NCBI GenBank assembly: GCA_947259075.1
Contig: CAMYKQ010000040.1
Coordinates: 1-64,000, forward strand
Reading direction: 5' to 3'
Source of the DNA: an uncultured Gammaproteobacteria bacterium
GTDB taxonomy: Bacteria > Pseudomonadota > Gammaproteobacteria > DRLM01
DNA length: 64,000 bases
The translations under genes and the position numbers were made by a program. Positions 38,431 to 49,287 of the stretch are shown here, in pieces. Under the pieces are notes generated by a model. The model had not been told where the DNA came from. It worked only from the letters and a program-made list of their open reading frames with translations, and made no database searches. The number at the start of each line of letters is the position of its first letter. Position 1 is the stretch's first letter.

Positions 38431-39630
38431 TCAGGCCTGTTCGGCGCGGGCGAAGTCGGTCACCAGCTCCGCCACGGTCTCGGCGATCCGGTCCGCCTCC
38501 GCGTCGCTGAGTATCAGCGGCGGCAATAGCCGCACCACCCGCTCGGCGGTGACATTGATGAGCAGGCCGCGTTCCAGCGCCTTGCCCACCAGCTCGCCGC
38601 AAGGGCGGTCGAGTTCGATGCCTATCATCAGGCCGCGGCCGCGGATGCCGCTGGTGAGTTTGCATTCGGCGCCGTCGCACTGCGTGAGGCGCGCGCGCAG
38701 GGCCGTGACCATGCGTTCGCCGAGTTCGGCCGCGCGGGCGATGAGCTGATTTTTCTCCAGCGTAGCGATCACCGCCAGCGCCGCGCTGCAGGCCAGCGGA
38801 TTGCCGCCGAAGGTGGAGGCGTGATTACCCGGTTTGAAGATGTCCGCCGCCGCGCCGCGCGCGAGGCAGGCGCCGATGGGCACGCCGTTGGCGAGGCCCT
38901 TGGCGAGGGTGATGACGTCGGGTGTCACGCTGCTGTGCTGAAAGCCGAACCAGCGGCCGGTACGGCCCATGCCGGTCTGCACCTCGTCGAGCATCATCAG
39001 CCAGCCTTGCTGGTCGCACAGTGCGCGCACGCCGGCGAGGTAATCGTCATCGGGGATGACCACGCCGCCTTCGCCTTGCACGGGTTCCAGCAACACCGCG
39101 ACCACGCCGCTGCTGTTTTTAGCGATATTGTGCAGCGCTTCGAGGTCGTTGTAGGCGACGCGGAGAAAGCCGCGCACCAGCGGTTCGAAACCGGCTTGCA
39201 CCTTGCGGCTGCCGGTGGCGCTCAAGGTGGCGAGGGTGCGGCCGTGAAAGCTGCCTTCGGCCACCACCACCGTGGGCAGGCTGATGTCTTTATTATGGCC
39301 GTAGAGCCGCGCGAGTTTGATCGCGGCCTCGTTGGCCTCGGCGCCGGAGTTGCAGAAAAAGGCTTTGTCCATGCCGGCGAGGCGGGTGAGCTGTTCGCCC
39401 AATTGCTGCTGTTTGGCGATGCCGTACAAGTTGGAGGTGTGAACCAGGGTGCGCGCTTGCGCGCAAATGGCGTCGGCCACCGCCGGGTGGGCGTGGCCCA
39501 GGCCGCACACGGCGACGCCGCTGATCGCGTCCAGATACTGTTTGCCCGCGTTATCCCACAGCCACGCCCCTGCGCCGCGCTCGAAAGTGACCGGCAGGCG
39601 GGAGTAGGTTGACATCAATGCCTCGGTCAT
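38431..39630 (-). CDS. argD: acetylornithine aminotransferase
   Basis: GAGAWLWDNAGKQYLDAISGVAVCGLGHAHP, FFCNSGAEANEAAIKLAR, MLDEVQTGMGRTG, TLAKGLANGVPIGA. Confidence 0.94.
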   Translation of the reverse strand: MTEALMSTYSRLPVTFERGAGAWLWDNAGKQYLDAISGVAVCGLGHAHPAVADAICAQARTLVHTSNLYGIAKQQQLGEQLTRLAGMDKAFFCNSGAEANEAAIKLARLYGHNKDISLPTVVVAEGSFHGRTLATLSATGSRKVQAGFEPLVRGFLRVAYNDLEALHNIAKNSSGVVAVLLEPVQGEGGVVIPDDDYLAGVRALCDQQGWLMMLDEVQTGMGRTGRWFGFQHSSVTPDVITLAKGLANGVPIGACLARGAAADIFKPGNHASTFGGNPLACSAALAVIATLEKNQLIARAAELGERMVTALRARLTQCDGAECKLTSGIRGRGLMIGIELDRPCGELVGKALERGLLINVTAERVVRLLPPLILSDAEADRIAETVAELVTDFARAEQA

Positions 39631-39819
39631 CGTCTTGTCACCATCCACCATAAAGCAAAAAAGCAGCCCCATGGGAGGCCGCCGCTAGACCAAAGGCGCA
39701 ATGTTACAACCTCTTTTTATGCCTGGCAAATGTCCGTGTGCCACCCGGGCGGCGCGGGTCTTGCGGGCCACGGCCGCCGCCGGGCTTGCCGCTGGCGCTA
39801 AACCCCGGTTATATAAAAC

Positions 39820-39837
39820 GTGTCACATCCCTGTAAT
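39820..39837 (+). promoter_or_regulatory. Pho box upstream of phoB
   Basis: gtgtcacatccctgtaat: two TGTMA-type half sites 11 bp apart. Confidence 0.7.
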
Positions 39838-39883
39838 ATTTTTCCTGTAATTAAGAGCGGGTTTTTTTAAAGGGCTTGGAGCC

Positions 39884-40573
39884 ATGACGGTCACTATTTT
39901 GTGCGTTGAAGATGAGGCGGCGATCCAGCAGCTCATGGACTTGGCCTTGCGCCGGGCTGGATTCGACGTGGCGCTGGCCGCCGATGTGACGCAGGCCCGG
40001 GCCGCCATCGCCAGCCGCCGTCCGGATTTGATCCTTTTGGATTGGATGTTGCCGCAAGTGAGCGGTCTGGAATTCGCGCGGCAGTTGAAGCAGGACGGCG
40101 AGACCCGCGATGTGCCTATCATCATGGTCACCGCCTGCGGTGAAGAGTCCGACAAAATTCGTGGCCTCGACAGCGGCGCGGATGATTACGTGACCAAGCC
40201 CTTCTCGCCGCGAGAGCTGGTGGCGCGCATCAACGCGGTGTTGCGCCGCGCCGCGCCGCATGCGGCGGAGGAGGTGATGGAGGTGCAGGGTTTGCGCCTG
40301 GACGCCTCCAGTCATCGCATCACCGCCGGCGGCGATGAATTGAATATGGGCCCCACCGAATTCCGCTTGCTGCATTTTTTCATGAGTCACGCGGAACGGG
40401 TGTACAGCCGCGGCCAATTGCTGGATCGCGTGTGGGGCGGTGATGTCTACGTCGAAGAACGTACCGTGGACGTGCATATCCGCAGATTGAGGAAGGCCTT
40501 GTCCTTGCACGGGCACGACCGTTTCATCCAGACTGTGCGCGGAGCGGGCTATCGCTTTTCAACGCAGGGGTAG
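39884..40573 (+). CDS. phoB: phosphate regulon response regulator
   Basis: REC + winged-helix; [53 protein letters not shown]. Confidence 0.93.
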   Translation: MTVTILCVEDEAAIQQLMDLALRRAGFDVALAADVTQARAAIASRRPDLILLDWMLPQVSGLEFARQLKQDGETRDVPIIMVTACGEESDKIRGLDSGADDYVTKPFSPRELVARINAVLRRAAPHAAEEVMEVQGLRLDASSHRITAGGDELNMGPTEFRLLHFFMSHAERVYSRGQLLDRVWGGDVYVEERTVDVHIRRLRKALSLHGHDRFIQTVRGAGYRFSTQG

Positions 40574-40576
40574 GGA

Positions 40577-41869
40577 GTGACGGATTCGTGGTGGCCGGAA
40601 ATCGGGCGCATGGCCGGTTTGATCGTCGCGGCATTATTGCTGGGATGGTTGAGCGGGCATGTGCTGTTTTTTCTGTGGCTGTTCACTACCGGCTATCTCA
40701 TCGCGCATTTGCTGCGGATACGGCGTTTGGAGCGGTGGCTGAGCAGCGGCGCCGGGCCGCCGCCGCACGGCGGCAGTGGCGTATGGGGCGAGGTGTTTTA
40801 TCAATTGCAGCGCATGCGGCAGCATCATTGGCGCCGCAAGCGTACCGTCACGCAATACCTGCAACGTTTCCGCGAATTGACCGCGGCCATGCCCGACGCC
40901 ACCGTGGTGTTGCGCACCGGCGGGGAGATCGAGTGGTTCAACGAGGCGGCGGGGCGTATGCTCGGCCTGCGTTCGCCGCATGACATCGGTCAGCGCATCG
41001 CGAATTTGGTGCGCCACCCCGTTTTCATCGAACACCTGCGGGCGCGGCATTTCACCGATCCCGTCGAGTTTCCTTCACCGGTGAACCTTGATTTGGTGTT
41101 ATCCGTAAGCGTCGTCCCCTACGGTCAGGAGCAATTGCTGCTGGTGGCGCGCGACGTCACCCGCCTGCATCGGCTGGAACGCACCCGCCGTGATTTCGTC
41201 GCCAATGTCTCCCATGAATTGCGCACGCCGTTGACGGTGCTGCGCGGCTTTGTCGAGATGCTGGAGGATGGCCGCGAAAATTTGACGGACGAGGAGCGCC
41301 GTTCGCTGAATTTGATGGATGAGCAGGCCAAACGGATGGAGCGCATCGTCAATGATCTGCTGCTGCTGTCACGTTTGGAAACCGATGAGCGTCCGCCGCG
41401 GCGCGGGCCGGTGGCGGTGCCCGCGTTGCTGGAGCTGCTCAATAGCGAGGCGCGGGCCATGAGCGGGACTAGGCACAATATCAAGTTTGAAGTGGATGCG
41501 GCCTTGAGTTTGCGTGGCGGCGAGGATGAGTTGCGCAGCGCCTTCACCAATTTGGTGAGCAACGCGGTGCGCTACACGCCGGAGGGCGGCAATATTCGCA
41601 TCCGGTGGTACGCCGATGCGCAGGGCGCGTATTTTCAAGTGCGCGATACCGGCATGGGCATCGCGGCGCATCATATCCCGCGTCTCACCGAGCGCTTCTA
41701 TCGAGTTGATGTCGCGCGTTCGCGGCAGACCGGCGGCACCGGACTGGGTCTGGCCATCGTCAAACATGTGCTGGAACGCCATGAGGCGCAGCTGCATGTA
41801 GAGAGTACGGTGGGGCGCGGCAGCGTGTTTACCTGTCATTTTCCCGTGAGCTTGGTGGTGCGTGCCTGA
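40577..41869 (+). CDS. phoR: phosphate regulon sensor histidine kinase
   Basis: PAS-like region; FVANVSHELRTPLTVLRGFVEML; GTGLGLAIVKHVLERH. Confidence 0.93.
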   Translation: MTDSWWPEIGRMAGLIVAALLLGWLSGHVLFFLWLFTTGYLIAHLLRIRRLERWLSSGAGPPPHGGSGVWGEVFYQLQRMRQHHWRRKRTVTQYLQRFRELTAAMPDATVVLRTGGEIEWFNEAAGRMLGLRSPHDIGQRIANLVRHPVFIEHLRARHFTDPVEFPSPVNLDLVLSVSVVPYGQEQLLLVARDVTRLHRLERTRRDFVANVSHELRTPLTVLRGFVEMLEDGRENLTDEERRSLNLMDEQAKRMERIVNDLLLLSRLETDERPPRRGPVAVPALLELLNSEARAMSGTRHNIKFEVDAALSLRGGEDELRSAFTNLVSNAVRYTPEGGNIRIRWYADAQGAYFQVRDTGMGIAAHHIPRLTERFYRVDVARSRQTGGTGLGLAIVKHVLERHEAQLHVESTVGRGSVFTCHFPVSLVVRA

Positions 41870-41873
41870 GGCC

Positions 41874-41891
41874 TTGTCATATGAATGTCAT
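41874..41891 (+). promoter_or_regulatory. Pho box upstream of pstS
   Basis: ttgtcatatgaatgtcat: two TGTCAT half sites 11 bp apart. Confidence 0.85.
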
Positions 41892-41995
41892 ACATCCCGC
41901 CTACACTGGGGGCCATGCCGGAGTTGGGTCCGGCGAATTGGGTCTATCCGGATGAGCCGGTGGACCATGAATCACGGCAGGTGAGGAGTGAAAAT

Positions 41996-42967
41996 ATGCG
42001 TTTACTTAAATTAGTGACAGTCATGGGTGTCGTGGCCGCGACAGCGGTTTCCTTCACCGCCTCGGCGGCGGGCGTGGATGCGGCCTTGCCGGAATATAAG
42101 CGCGCCAGCGGGGTGTCGGGTAACCTCTCCAGCGTCGGCTCCGATACCTTGGCCAATTTGATGACGCTGTGGTCGGAAGAATTCAAGCGCGAATATCCCA
42201 ATGTCAACTTGCAGATTCAAGCGGCGGGTTCTTCCACCGCGCCGCCGGCCTTGACCGAAGGCACATCCAATCTCGGTCCGATGAGCCGCGCGATGAAGAG
42301 CAACGAGATCGAGGCCTTCGAAAAGAAATACGGCTACAAGCCCACGGCGGTGCGTGTCGCCATCGATGCCTTGGCGGTCTACGTCAACAAAGATAACCCG
42401 ATCGAAGGTATGAGCCTGCAACAAGTCGACGCGGTGTTTTCCAGCACGCGCAAATGCGGCACTGCCGAGGATATCAACCGCTGGGGTCAGCTTGGCCTCA
42501 CCGGCGCGTGGAAGACCCGCGACATGCAGTTGTTCGGCCGTAATTCGGTGTCCGGCACCTACGGCTATTTCAAAGACCATGCCTTGTGCAAAGGTGACTT
42601 CAAGTCCGGCGTGAACGAGCAGCCGGGTTCGGCCTCGGTGGTGCAGTCGGTCACCGCCTCGGTCAACGCCATCGGTTACTCGGGCATAGGCTATAAAACC
42701 TCCGGGGTGAAGACGGTGGCCTTGTCCAAGAAAGACGGCGAACCCTTCATCGCAGCGAGCGACGAGAATGTCTTGTCCGGAAAATATCCCTTGGCGCGCT
42801 TCCTCTATGTCTACGTCAACAAGCACCCCAACAAACCGCTGCCGCCGCTGGAGCTGGAATTCATCAAAATGGTGTTGTCGAAGAGCGGTCAGGAGGTCGT
42901 GGTTAAGGACGGTTACATCTCCATGCCCGCCAAGATCGCCAATGAAGAGTTGGCCAAGTTGCAATAA
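41996..42967 (+). CDS. pstS: phosphate ABC transporter substrate-binding protein
   Basis: Signal peptide [60 protein letters not shown]. Track start 41885 would overlap the Pho box; ATG 41996 has a GAGG ribosome-binding site. Confidence 0.92.
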   Translation: MRLLKLVTVMGVVAATAVSFTASAAGVDAALPEYKRASGVSGNLSSVGSDTLANLMTLWSEEFKREYPNVNLQIQAAGSSTAPPALTEGTSNLGPMSRAMKSNEIEAFEKKYGYKPTAVRVAIDALAVYVNKDNPIEGMSLQQVDAVFSSTRKCGTAEDINRWGQLGLTGAWKTRDMQLFGRNSVSGTYGYFKDHALCKGDFKSGVNEQPGSASVVQSVTASVNAIGYSGIGYKTSGVKTVALSKKDGEPFIAASDENVLSGKYPLARFLYVYVNKHPNKPLPPLELEFIKMVLSKSGQEVVVKDGYISMPAKIANEELAKLQ

Positions 42968-42994
42968 GCCCGCTTGATTTTCACTGTGACTATC

Positions 42995-43024
42995 AACGTC
43001 CCGCTTCGGCGGGACGTTTTTTTT
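42995..43024 (+). terminator. Rho-independent terminator after pstS
   Basis: aacgtcccgc-ttcg-gcgggacgtt followed by T-tract. Confidence 0.88.
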
Positions 43025-43069
43025 ATGGGTTTGTTGGCGTGGTGACGTAAACAGCAAGGCCGCGAAGAA

Positions 43070-43408
43070 TCAGGCGGCGGTTCCCAGCATGATGCGCACG
43101 GCGGAGCGGAAGTCTTCCAGCTGAAAATCCTTGAACATGAGGCCGTGGTGGTTGCGGTCGCGGTTGTTGCTGCCGTGATGCGCCACCATGGCCTCCATTT
43201 GGTAGCTGCGCTGTTTGCCGCCGGCATCGAGGGCCAGCGTGAGCTTGACCAGTGCATGCGGTGGCAGGGTGATGCAGCCGGTATCGATCAAGGCGCCGTC
43301 GAGACTGACATTCAGCACCTTGCCGCGGAGTAATCCCAGCGGACGGTGGAAAATGATGGCGTGTGCCTGTACCGGTGTGCGTGGACTCCAGCGGTGTTCG
43401 AGACGCAT
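43070..43408 (-). CDS. PilZ domain protein
   Basis: MRLEHRWSPRTPVQAHAIIFH..., NVSLDGALIDTG (cf. D/NxSxxG PilZ motif). Confidence 0.75.
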   Translation of the reverse strand: MRLEHRWSPRTPVQAHAIIFHRPLGLLRGKVLNVSLDGALIDTGCITLPPHALVKLTLALDAGGKQRSYQMEAMVAHHGSNNRDRNHHGLMFKDFQLEDFRSAVRIMLGTAA

Positions 43409-43557
43409 GGCATTCTCCTCCTGTGGTGTTCTGCCCATCCTGTGAGCGGGTCCAGTTCTTTGTCCGGCACATGCCGTGCCGCCGAGGGACAGCGTATTGG
43501 CCCGCCATGACACTAAGGCGGCATTTTCATTATTTTTTTATGACAGCGGGTGGGGTT

Positions 43558-43575
43558 TTGTCATATCTTTGTCAC
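43558..43575 (+). promoter_or_regulatory. Pho box upstream of pstC
   Basis: ttgtcatatctttgtcac: two TGTCAY half sites 11 bp apart. Confidence 0.85.
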
Positions 43576-43597
43576 ATTCCTTCCGTATCGTGGCGCG

Positions 43598-45874
43598 ATG
43601 ATTTCCGAGACCCCGCAAGCATCCATTTCTGCCGAGGCCGCTAAGCGCAGCCATCGCCGCTGGCGCTGGCGCATGGCCAAGGATGCCCTGGCCCGCCACG
43701 GGGTGGCGGCGGGCGGACTCGGTGTAATCGTCGCGATTCTGCTGATCTTTTTCTATTTGCTGTATGTCGTGGTTCCGCTGTTTAAATCCGCGGAGACTGA
43801 GGCGGTGGCCAGCTATGCGTTGCCGGCGCCCGCCGCGGGCGCCACCGCGTATTTGGCGATGGAGGAGCAGGCGGAGATCGGCGCGCGGTTTACCGCGCAA
43901 GGCCATGTGGTGTTTTTCCGGGTTCATGACGGCGCCGTGGTGCTGGACGAGTCGGTGACGCTGCCGGCCGGGGTGACGATTACCAGTGTCGGCACCGGCA
44001 TCCCCGCGCGCGGGGTCGTGGCCTACGGTTTGTCCAATGGCCAGGCGCTGGTGGTGAGGCAGGTTTACCGCGTGAGTTTCCCCGGTAATCAACGCACCAT
44101 CACCCCCGCCTTGGAATACCCCTTGGGCGAGGCGCCGGTGTTGATAGACGCGGCCGGGCGGGCCTTGAGCCGCATCGCGGTGCAGGGCGATGGTGATCAA
44201 ACCACCTTGCTGGCCTATACCGCCGATGGCGAGCTGGTGCTCAGTAACCTTCACCGCGAAGAATCTTTTCTTGGCGACAGCGATAGCGTGGAAACGGTTT
44301 CCGCCGTCTTGCCGCGGCCGCCCGGCGCCGTGGAGTATATTTTGCTGGACCCCGAGCAGCGTCATGCCTACTTCGCTAGTGCCGACGGTGAGCTGCATTT
44401 TTACGACATCGGCGACAAGTCCTCGCCGCGGCTGATACAGCGCTTGCGGGTGGTGCCGCAGGGCAATCGCATCACCGCCTTGCGTTTTCTCACCGGTGGC
44501 ACTTCGTTGCTGGTGGGTGAGAGCAGCGGCGTTATTTCACAATGGTTCCCGGTGCGCGACGCCCGCAATAATATGGTGTTGACGCGGATTCGCGACTTCA
44601 CCGATCAGCGTGGAGGCGTGACCGCCATCGCCGCCGAGTTTGCCCGCAAGGGTTTTCTCGCCGCCGACAGCCAAGGCAAGGTGGGCATTTATCACACCAC
44701 CGCCCAACGGACCTTAACGGTGGCTAAGGTCAGCCAAACACCCTTGGTCAATTTGGCCGTGGCGCCGCGCGCCGATGCCTTGCTGGCCGAGGGCGGCGAT
44801 GGGCAGATGCACTTCTGGCGGATTCACAATGAGCACCCGGAGGTCTCGTGGTCCGCCCTGTGGGGCAAGGTGTGGTACGAGGGTTATGGTGAGCCCAGCT
44901 ATACCTGGCAATCATCTTCGGCGAGTAATGACTTTGAATCCAAGTTCAGCTTGGTGCCTATATCCTTCGGCACCTTGAAGGCGGCGTTTTACGCCATGAT
45001 CCTGGCGGCGCCGCTGGCGATACTCGGCGCCATTTTCACCGCGCACTTCATGGCGCCGCGCATGCGCCGGGTGGTCAAGCCCAGCGTGGAGGTAATGGAG
45101 GCGCTGCCCACGGTCATTCTCGGCTTTCTCGCCGGCCTGTGGCTGGCGCCCTTCGTCGAAGACAGCCTGCCCGGCATTGTCACTTTGTTGCTGGTGGTGC
45201 CGCTGGGTATCGTTATCGTCGCTTATATTTGGGCGCAGTTGCCGGGGCGCGTGCGTCATTGGGTGCCGGAAGGCTGGGAGGCCGCCTTGCTGGTGCCGGT
45301 GGTCTTGCTGCTGAGCTGGGCTTCGCTGGCCCTCAGCCCGGTCTTTGAAACGGCGTTTTTCGGCGGCGATATCCGCCAGTGGCTCACCAATGAAATGGGC
45401 CTGGCCTTCGACCAGCGCAATTCCTTGGTCGTGGGTCTGGCCATGGGCTTCGCGGTCATCCCCACGATTTTCTCCATCGCCGAAGACGCGATCTTTGGTG
45501 TGCCCAAGCATTTGGCCAACGGCTCGCTGGCCCTGGGCGCCACGCCGTGGCAGACCCTGTGGCGGGTGGTGCTGCTTACCGCCAGCCCCGGCATCTTCTC
45601 GGCGCTGATGATCGGCTTCGGCCGCGCGGTGGGCGAGACCATGATCGTGCTCATGGCCACCGGCAATACGCCGGTGATGGACTGGAGTATCTTCCAGGGC
45701 ATGCGCACCTTGTCCGCCAATATCGCGGTGGAGATGCCCGAGTCCGAGGTTAACAGCACCCATTACCGCGTGTTGTTTTTGGCGGCGCTGGTGTTGTTCA
45801 TGTTCACCTTCTTCTTTAACACCATGGCCGAGCTGGTGCGCCAGCGCCTGCGGCGCAAGTACAGTTCTTTGTAA
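43598..45874 (+). CDS. pstC: phosphate ABC transporter permease (long PstC)
   Basis: Long N-terminal periplasmic region; ABC permease EAA-like region LANGSLALGATPWQTLWRVVLLTASPGI; ATG 43598 preferred over the track start 43550, which overlaps the Pho box. Confidence 0.9.
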   Translation: MISETPQASISAEAAKRSHRRWRWRMAKDALARHGVAAGGLGVIVAILLIFFYLLYVVVPLFKSAETEAVASYALPAPAAGATAYLAMEEQAEIGARFTAQGHVVFFRVHDGAVVLDESVTLPAGVTITSVGTGIPARGVVAYGLSNGQALVVRQVYRVSFPGNQRTITPALEYPLGEAPVLIDAAGRALSRIAVQGDGDQTTLLAYTADGELVLSNLHREESFLGDSDSVETVSAVLPRPPGAVEYILLDPEQRHAYFASADGELHFYDIGDKSSPRLIQRLRVVPQGNRITALRFLTGGTSLLVGESSGVISQWFPVRDARNNMVLTRIRDFTDQRGGVTAIAAEFARKGFLAADSQGKVGIYHTTAQRTLTVAKVSQTPLVNLAVAPRADALLAEGGDGQMHFWRIHNEHPEVSWSALWGKVWYEGYGEPSYTWQSSSASNDFESKFSLVPISFGTLKAAFYAMILAAPLAILGAIFTAHFMAPRMRRVVKPSVEVMEALPTVILGFLAGLWLAPFVEDSLPGIVTLLLVVPLGIVIVAYIWAQLPGRVRHWVPEGWEAALLVPVVLLLSWASLALSPVFETAFFGGDIRQWLTNEMGLAFDQRNSLVVGLAMGFAVIPTIFSIAEDAIFGVPKHLANGSLALGATPWQTLWRVVLLTASPGIFSALMIGFGRAVGETMIVLMATGNTPVMDWSIFQGMRTLSANIAVEMPESEVNSTHYRVLFLAALVLFMFTFFFNTMAELVRQRLRRKYSSL

Positions 45875-45888
45875 GGACGGACCGGGCG

Positions 45889-47562
45889 ATGGCATGGGCA
45901 AAACACGGTAAATTCAACACCTGGGTCGGCACGGGCGCGCCGTGGGTGTGGTTGAGTGCCGGCGCGGTGAGCATCAGTCTGGTGATGGTGTTCGGCTTGC
46001 TCGCGCTCATCGCCGTAAAAGGCATGAGCTATTTTTGGCCGCACGATGTCGTCGAGATGGACTATCGCGAGGCTGGCGCGGTCACGCAGCTGATCGGTGA
46101 GATACACGGCAGCGAAGAGGTGAGCGCGGAGCGCTTGCGTTCCGCGGGGATGACGCTGCCCAGTCACGAGCATATGGTGACCCGCTATCTCCTGAAGATG
46201 GGTAATCGCGATCTCGGCGGCGGTGATTTCCGCAGCATCATCGAACCCGAGGTGGCGGCGCGGCGTTATCCCGAGGCGCTGGTCGCCGTCGAGCGGCGTG
46301 AGTGGGGCAACCTCTACGGCTATCTGCGCGCGGTGAAGGAAAACGGAGTGGTGGTTGCCGAGGGCGAGGCCGCCTGGGATGAGTTGCAGCGCCGCCTGGA
46401 ACGCGTGCAAGATTTGGTGGCGCAGATCCGCCGCATTGAAAAAGGTGAGATCGGCGGGATCAACTATAAATTGGAACGCCTGCGTTTAGACGAACGCGGT
46501 TTGGAGCTGAAGGGGCGGCTCGACGCCGCGGCGCGCGCCGATTTGGAAAGCGAGCGGGCCATACAGCAGCAGCGTTACGAAGGCTTGCAGCAACAGTCGA
46601 GCGATCTCTACCAGCAACTTCGCCGCGATACTTATACGGTGGAAGTGGCGGACGGTCAGCAGCGTGATTTCCCCCTGGCCAAAGTGGTGCAGATCTACCG
46701 CCCCAACGCCATGTCCGTTTTGGATAAAACCCAGTACTACTTCGCCAAATTATGGGAGTTCGTCAGCGACGAACCACGCGAGGCCAACACCGAGGGCGGC
46801 ATCTTCCCCGCCATCTTCGGTACGGTGATGATGGTCATCATCATGTCGGTGTTCGTCACGCCCTTCGGCGTGGTGGCGGCGGTCTATTTGCGTGAATACG
46901 CGCGCCAAGGTCCGCTCACCCGTCTGATCCGCATCGCCGTCAACAATCTCGCCGGCGTGCCGTCGATCGTGTATGGCGTCTTCGGCCTCGGCTTTTTCGT
47001 TTATTTTCTCGGCGGCAACCTCGATCAATTGTTTTATCCCGAGGCCTTGCCTTCACCGACCTTCGGTACGCCGGGTATTTTGTGGGCGTCGTTGACGCTG
47101 GCCATTTTGACCCTGCCGGTGGTGATCGTTGCCACCGAGGAGGGCTTGGCGCGCGTGCCGCGTTCGGTGCGCGAGGGTTCGCTGGCCCTCGGCGCCACCA
47201 AGGCCGAAACCCTGTGGCGCGTGGTGCTGCCCATGGCCAGCCCCGCCTTGATGACCGGCCTGATTTTAGCCGTGGCGCGCGCCGCGGGTGAGGTGGCGCC
47301 CTTGATGCTGGTGGGCGTGGTAAAGCTGGCGCCTTCTTTGCCGTTGGACGGCGATGCGCCGTTCTTGCATCTGGACCGCAAGTTCATGCATCTTGGCTTT
47401 CATATTTTCGACGTAGGTTTTCAAAGCCCCAATGTCGAGGCGGCGCGGCCCTTGGTGTACGCCACGGCCTTTTTGCTGGTGGTGGTAATCTTGGTATTGA
47501 ATTTGGCGGCGGTGGCGATCCGCAATCGTTTGCGCGAGAAATATCGCACCCTTGAGAGTTAA
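45889..47562 (+). CDS. pstA: phosphate ABC transporter permease (long PstA)
   Basis: REGSLALGATKAETLWRVVLPMASPALMTGLILAVARAAGEVAPLMLVG; extended N-terminus. Confidence 0.92.
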   Translation: MAWAKHGKFNTWVGTGAPWVWLSAGAVSISLVMVFGLLALIAVKGMSYFWPHDVVEMDYREAGAVTQLIGEIHGSEEVSAERLRSAGMTLPSHEHMVTRYLLKMGNRDLGGGDFRSIIEPEVAARRYPEALVAVERREWGNLYGYLRAVKENGVVVAEGEAAWDELQRRLERVQDLVAQIRRIEKGEIGGINYKLERLRLDERGLELKGRLDAAARADLESERAIQQQRYEGLQQQSSDLYQQLRRDTYTVEVADGQQRDFPLAKVVQIYRPNAMSVLDKTQYYFAKLWEFVSDEPREANTEGGIFPAIFGTVMMVIIMSVFVTPFGVVAAVYLREYARQGPLTRLIRIAVNNLAGVPSIVYGVFGLGFFVYFLGGNLDQLFYPEALPSPTFGTPGILWASLTLAILTLPVVIVATEEGLARVPRSVREGSLALGATKAETLWRVVLPMASPALMTGLILAVARAAGEVAPLMLVGVVKLAPSLPLDGDAPFLHLDRKFMHLGFHIFDVGFQSPNVEAARPLVYATAFLLVVVILVLNLAAVAIRNRLREKYRTLES

Positions 47563-47588
47563 ATGAGATCAGCGTACGGTGAATGCCC

Positions 47589-48425
47589 ATGAACGATAAA
47601 GCGCCGCGCACCCATGCGGTTGATATGAATGCCCTCGGCCGCGGCCGCGCCCGTTTGCGGCTGGCCGATGAGCAGCTGGCCTTAGAGGTGAAAAATCTCG
47701 ACCTCTACTACGGTGAAAAGCAGGCGCTCAAGGGCGTGAACATGGTCATTCCGCGCAACCGGGTGACCGCCTTCATCGGTCCCAGCGGTTGCGGTAAATC
47801 CACCTTGTTGCGCTGTTTTAACCGCATGAACGATTTGGTGGAGATTTGCCGGGTGGAAGGCGAGATCTTGCTGGACGGCAACAACATCTACGCCAAGGGC
47901 GGCAATGTGGTGGAGCTGCGGCGGCGCGTGGGCATGGTATTTCAAAAGCCCAATCCCTTCCCCAAATCCATTTATGAAAACGTCGCCTACGGTTTGCGCC
48001 TGCAAGGTAAGCGTGACCGGCGCCTCATGGACGAGACGGTGGAGCGCGCCTTGCGCGGTTCCGCGCTGTGGGACGAGGTGAAAGACCGTTTACATGACAG
48101 CGCCCTCGGCCTGTCAGGCGGGCAACAGCAGCGCTTGGTCATCGCCCGCGCCATCGCGGTGGAGCCGGAAGTGCTGTTGCTGGACGAGCCGGCGTCAGCG
48201 CTGGATCCGATCTCCACGCTCAAACTCGAAGAGTTGATTTATGAGCTCAAGGATCGCTATACCATCGTGATCGTTACGCACAATATGCAACAGGCGGCGC
48301 GGGTCTCGGATTACACCGCCTTCATGTACATCGGCCAATTGGTCGAGTACGCGGATACCGATACTTTGTTCACCAATCCGCAGAAGAAGCAAACGGAAGA
48401 TTACATCACCGGACGGTATGGCTGA
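47589..48425 (+). CDS. pstB: phosphate ABC transporter ATP-binding protein
   Basis: [58 protein letters not shown]. Confidence 0.95.
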   Translation: MNDKAPRTHAVDMNALGRGRARLRLADEQLALEVKNLDLYYGEKQALKGVNMVIPRNRVTAFIGPSGCGKSTLLRCFNRMNDLVEICRVEGEILLDGNNIYAKGGNVVELRRRVGMVFQKPNPFPKSIYENVAYGLRLQGKRDRRLMDETVERALRGSALWDEVKDRLHDSALGLSGGQQQRLVIARAIAVEPEVLLLDEPASALDPISTLKLEELIYELKDRYTIVIVTHNMQQAARVSDYTAFMYIGQLVEYADTDTLFTNPQKKQTEDYITGRYG

Positions 48426-48482
48426 TGTGGCACCAAGCACCGCGCATGACTTTAAGCCGCGCGGCTACGATGAGGAACGCTA

Positions 48483-49208
48483 ATGGACAGAATTAATATT
48501 GGTCATCATATTTCGCAGCAGTTCAATGACGAGCTGGAAGACGTGCGCAATAAAGTCTTGGCCATGGGCGGCCTGGTCGAGCAGCAATTGAGCGACGCGG
48601 TGGCCGCCATTACCCAGGGCGACAGCGAACTCGGGCAGGCGGTTATCACCAATGATTACAAGGTCAATGCGCTGGAAGTGGCGATAGACGAAGAATGCAC
48701 CCAGATCCTGGCGCGGCGTCAGCCCGCGGCCAGCGATTTACGTTTGATCGTGGCGATCATTAAAACCATCACCGATCTGGAGCGCATCGGCGACGAGGCG
48801 GAGAAAGTCGGCCGTCTCACCGTGCATTTGGGCGAGCTGGAGCGCAGTAAATCCGAATATATCGAGATCAAGCATCTCGGCGATCTTGTGCGGCAGATGG
48901 TGCACGAGGCCTTGGATGCCTTCGCCCGCACCGATGCCGAGGCGGCGGTGAAGGTGGCGATGGAAGATATCAACATCGACCGCGAATACGAGGCGCTGAT
49001 GCGCCAGTTGATTACCTTTATGATGGAAGACCCGCGCTCGATCCGCCGCGCGCTGGATATGATGTGGGCGGCGCGGGCGCTGGAGCGCATCGGCGACCAC
49101 GCCAGCAATATTTGCGAGTATGTGGTGTATCTGGTGAAGGGCAAGGATGTGCGTCACACCAGCCTGGAACAGATGGAGCGCGAGGTGCGGGCCGATCCCG
49201 CTCCATAA
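48483..49208 (+). CDS. phoU: phosphate transport system regulator PhoU
   Basis: [27 protein letters not shown]; two PhoU repeats ([34 protein letters not shown]). Confidence 0.95.
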   Translation: MDRINIGHHISQQFNDELEDVRNKVLAMGGLVEQQLSDAVAAITQGDSELGQAVITNDYKVNALEVAIDEECTQILARRQPAASDLRLIVAIIKTITDLERIGDEAEKVGRLTVHLGELERSKSEYIEIKHLGDLVRQMVHEALDAFARTDAEAAVKVAMEDINIDREYEALMRQLITFMMEDPRSIRRALDMMWAARALERIGDHASNICEYVVYLVKGKDVRHTSLEQMEREVRADPAP

Positions 49209-49234
49209 CGTCGTCGTGTGCTGAACTTGCAATG

Positions 49235-49266
49235 AAAAGGGGAAGGCATCGGCCTTCCCCTTTTTT
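49235..49266. terminator. bidirectional Rho-independent terminator between phoU and sodB
   Basis: aaaaggggaaggc-atc-ggccttccccttttt hairpin. Confidence 0.85.
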
Positions 49267-49287
49267 ATTTTTCGCTAGCTATGTTTA

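Noticed and set aside
42011-43057. 348-aa minus-strand ORF opposite pstS
   Set aside because: Runs through the pstS coding region and its terminator; no motif support.
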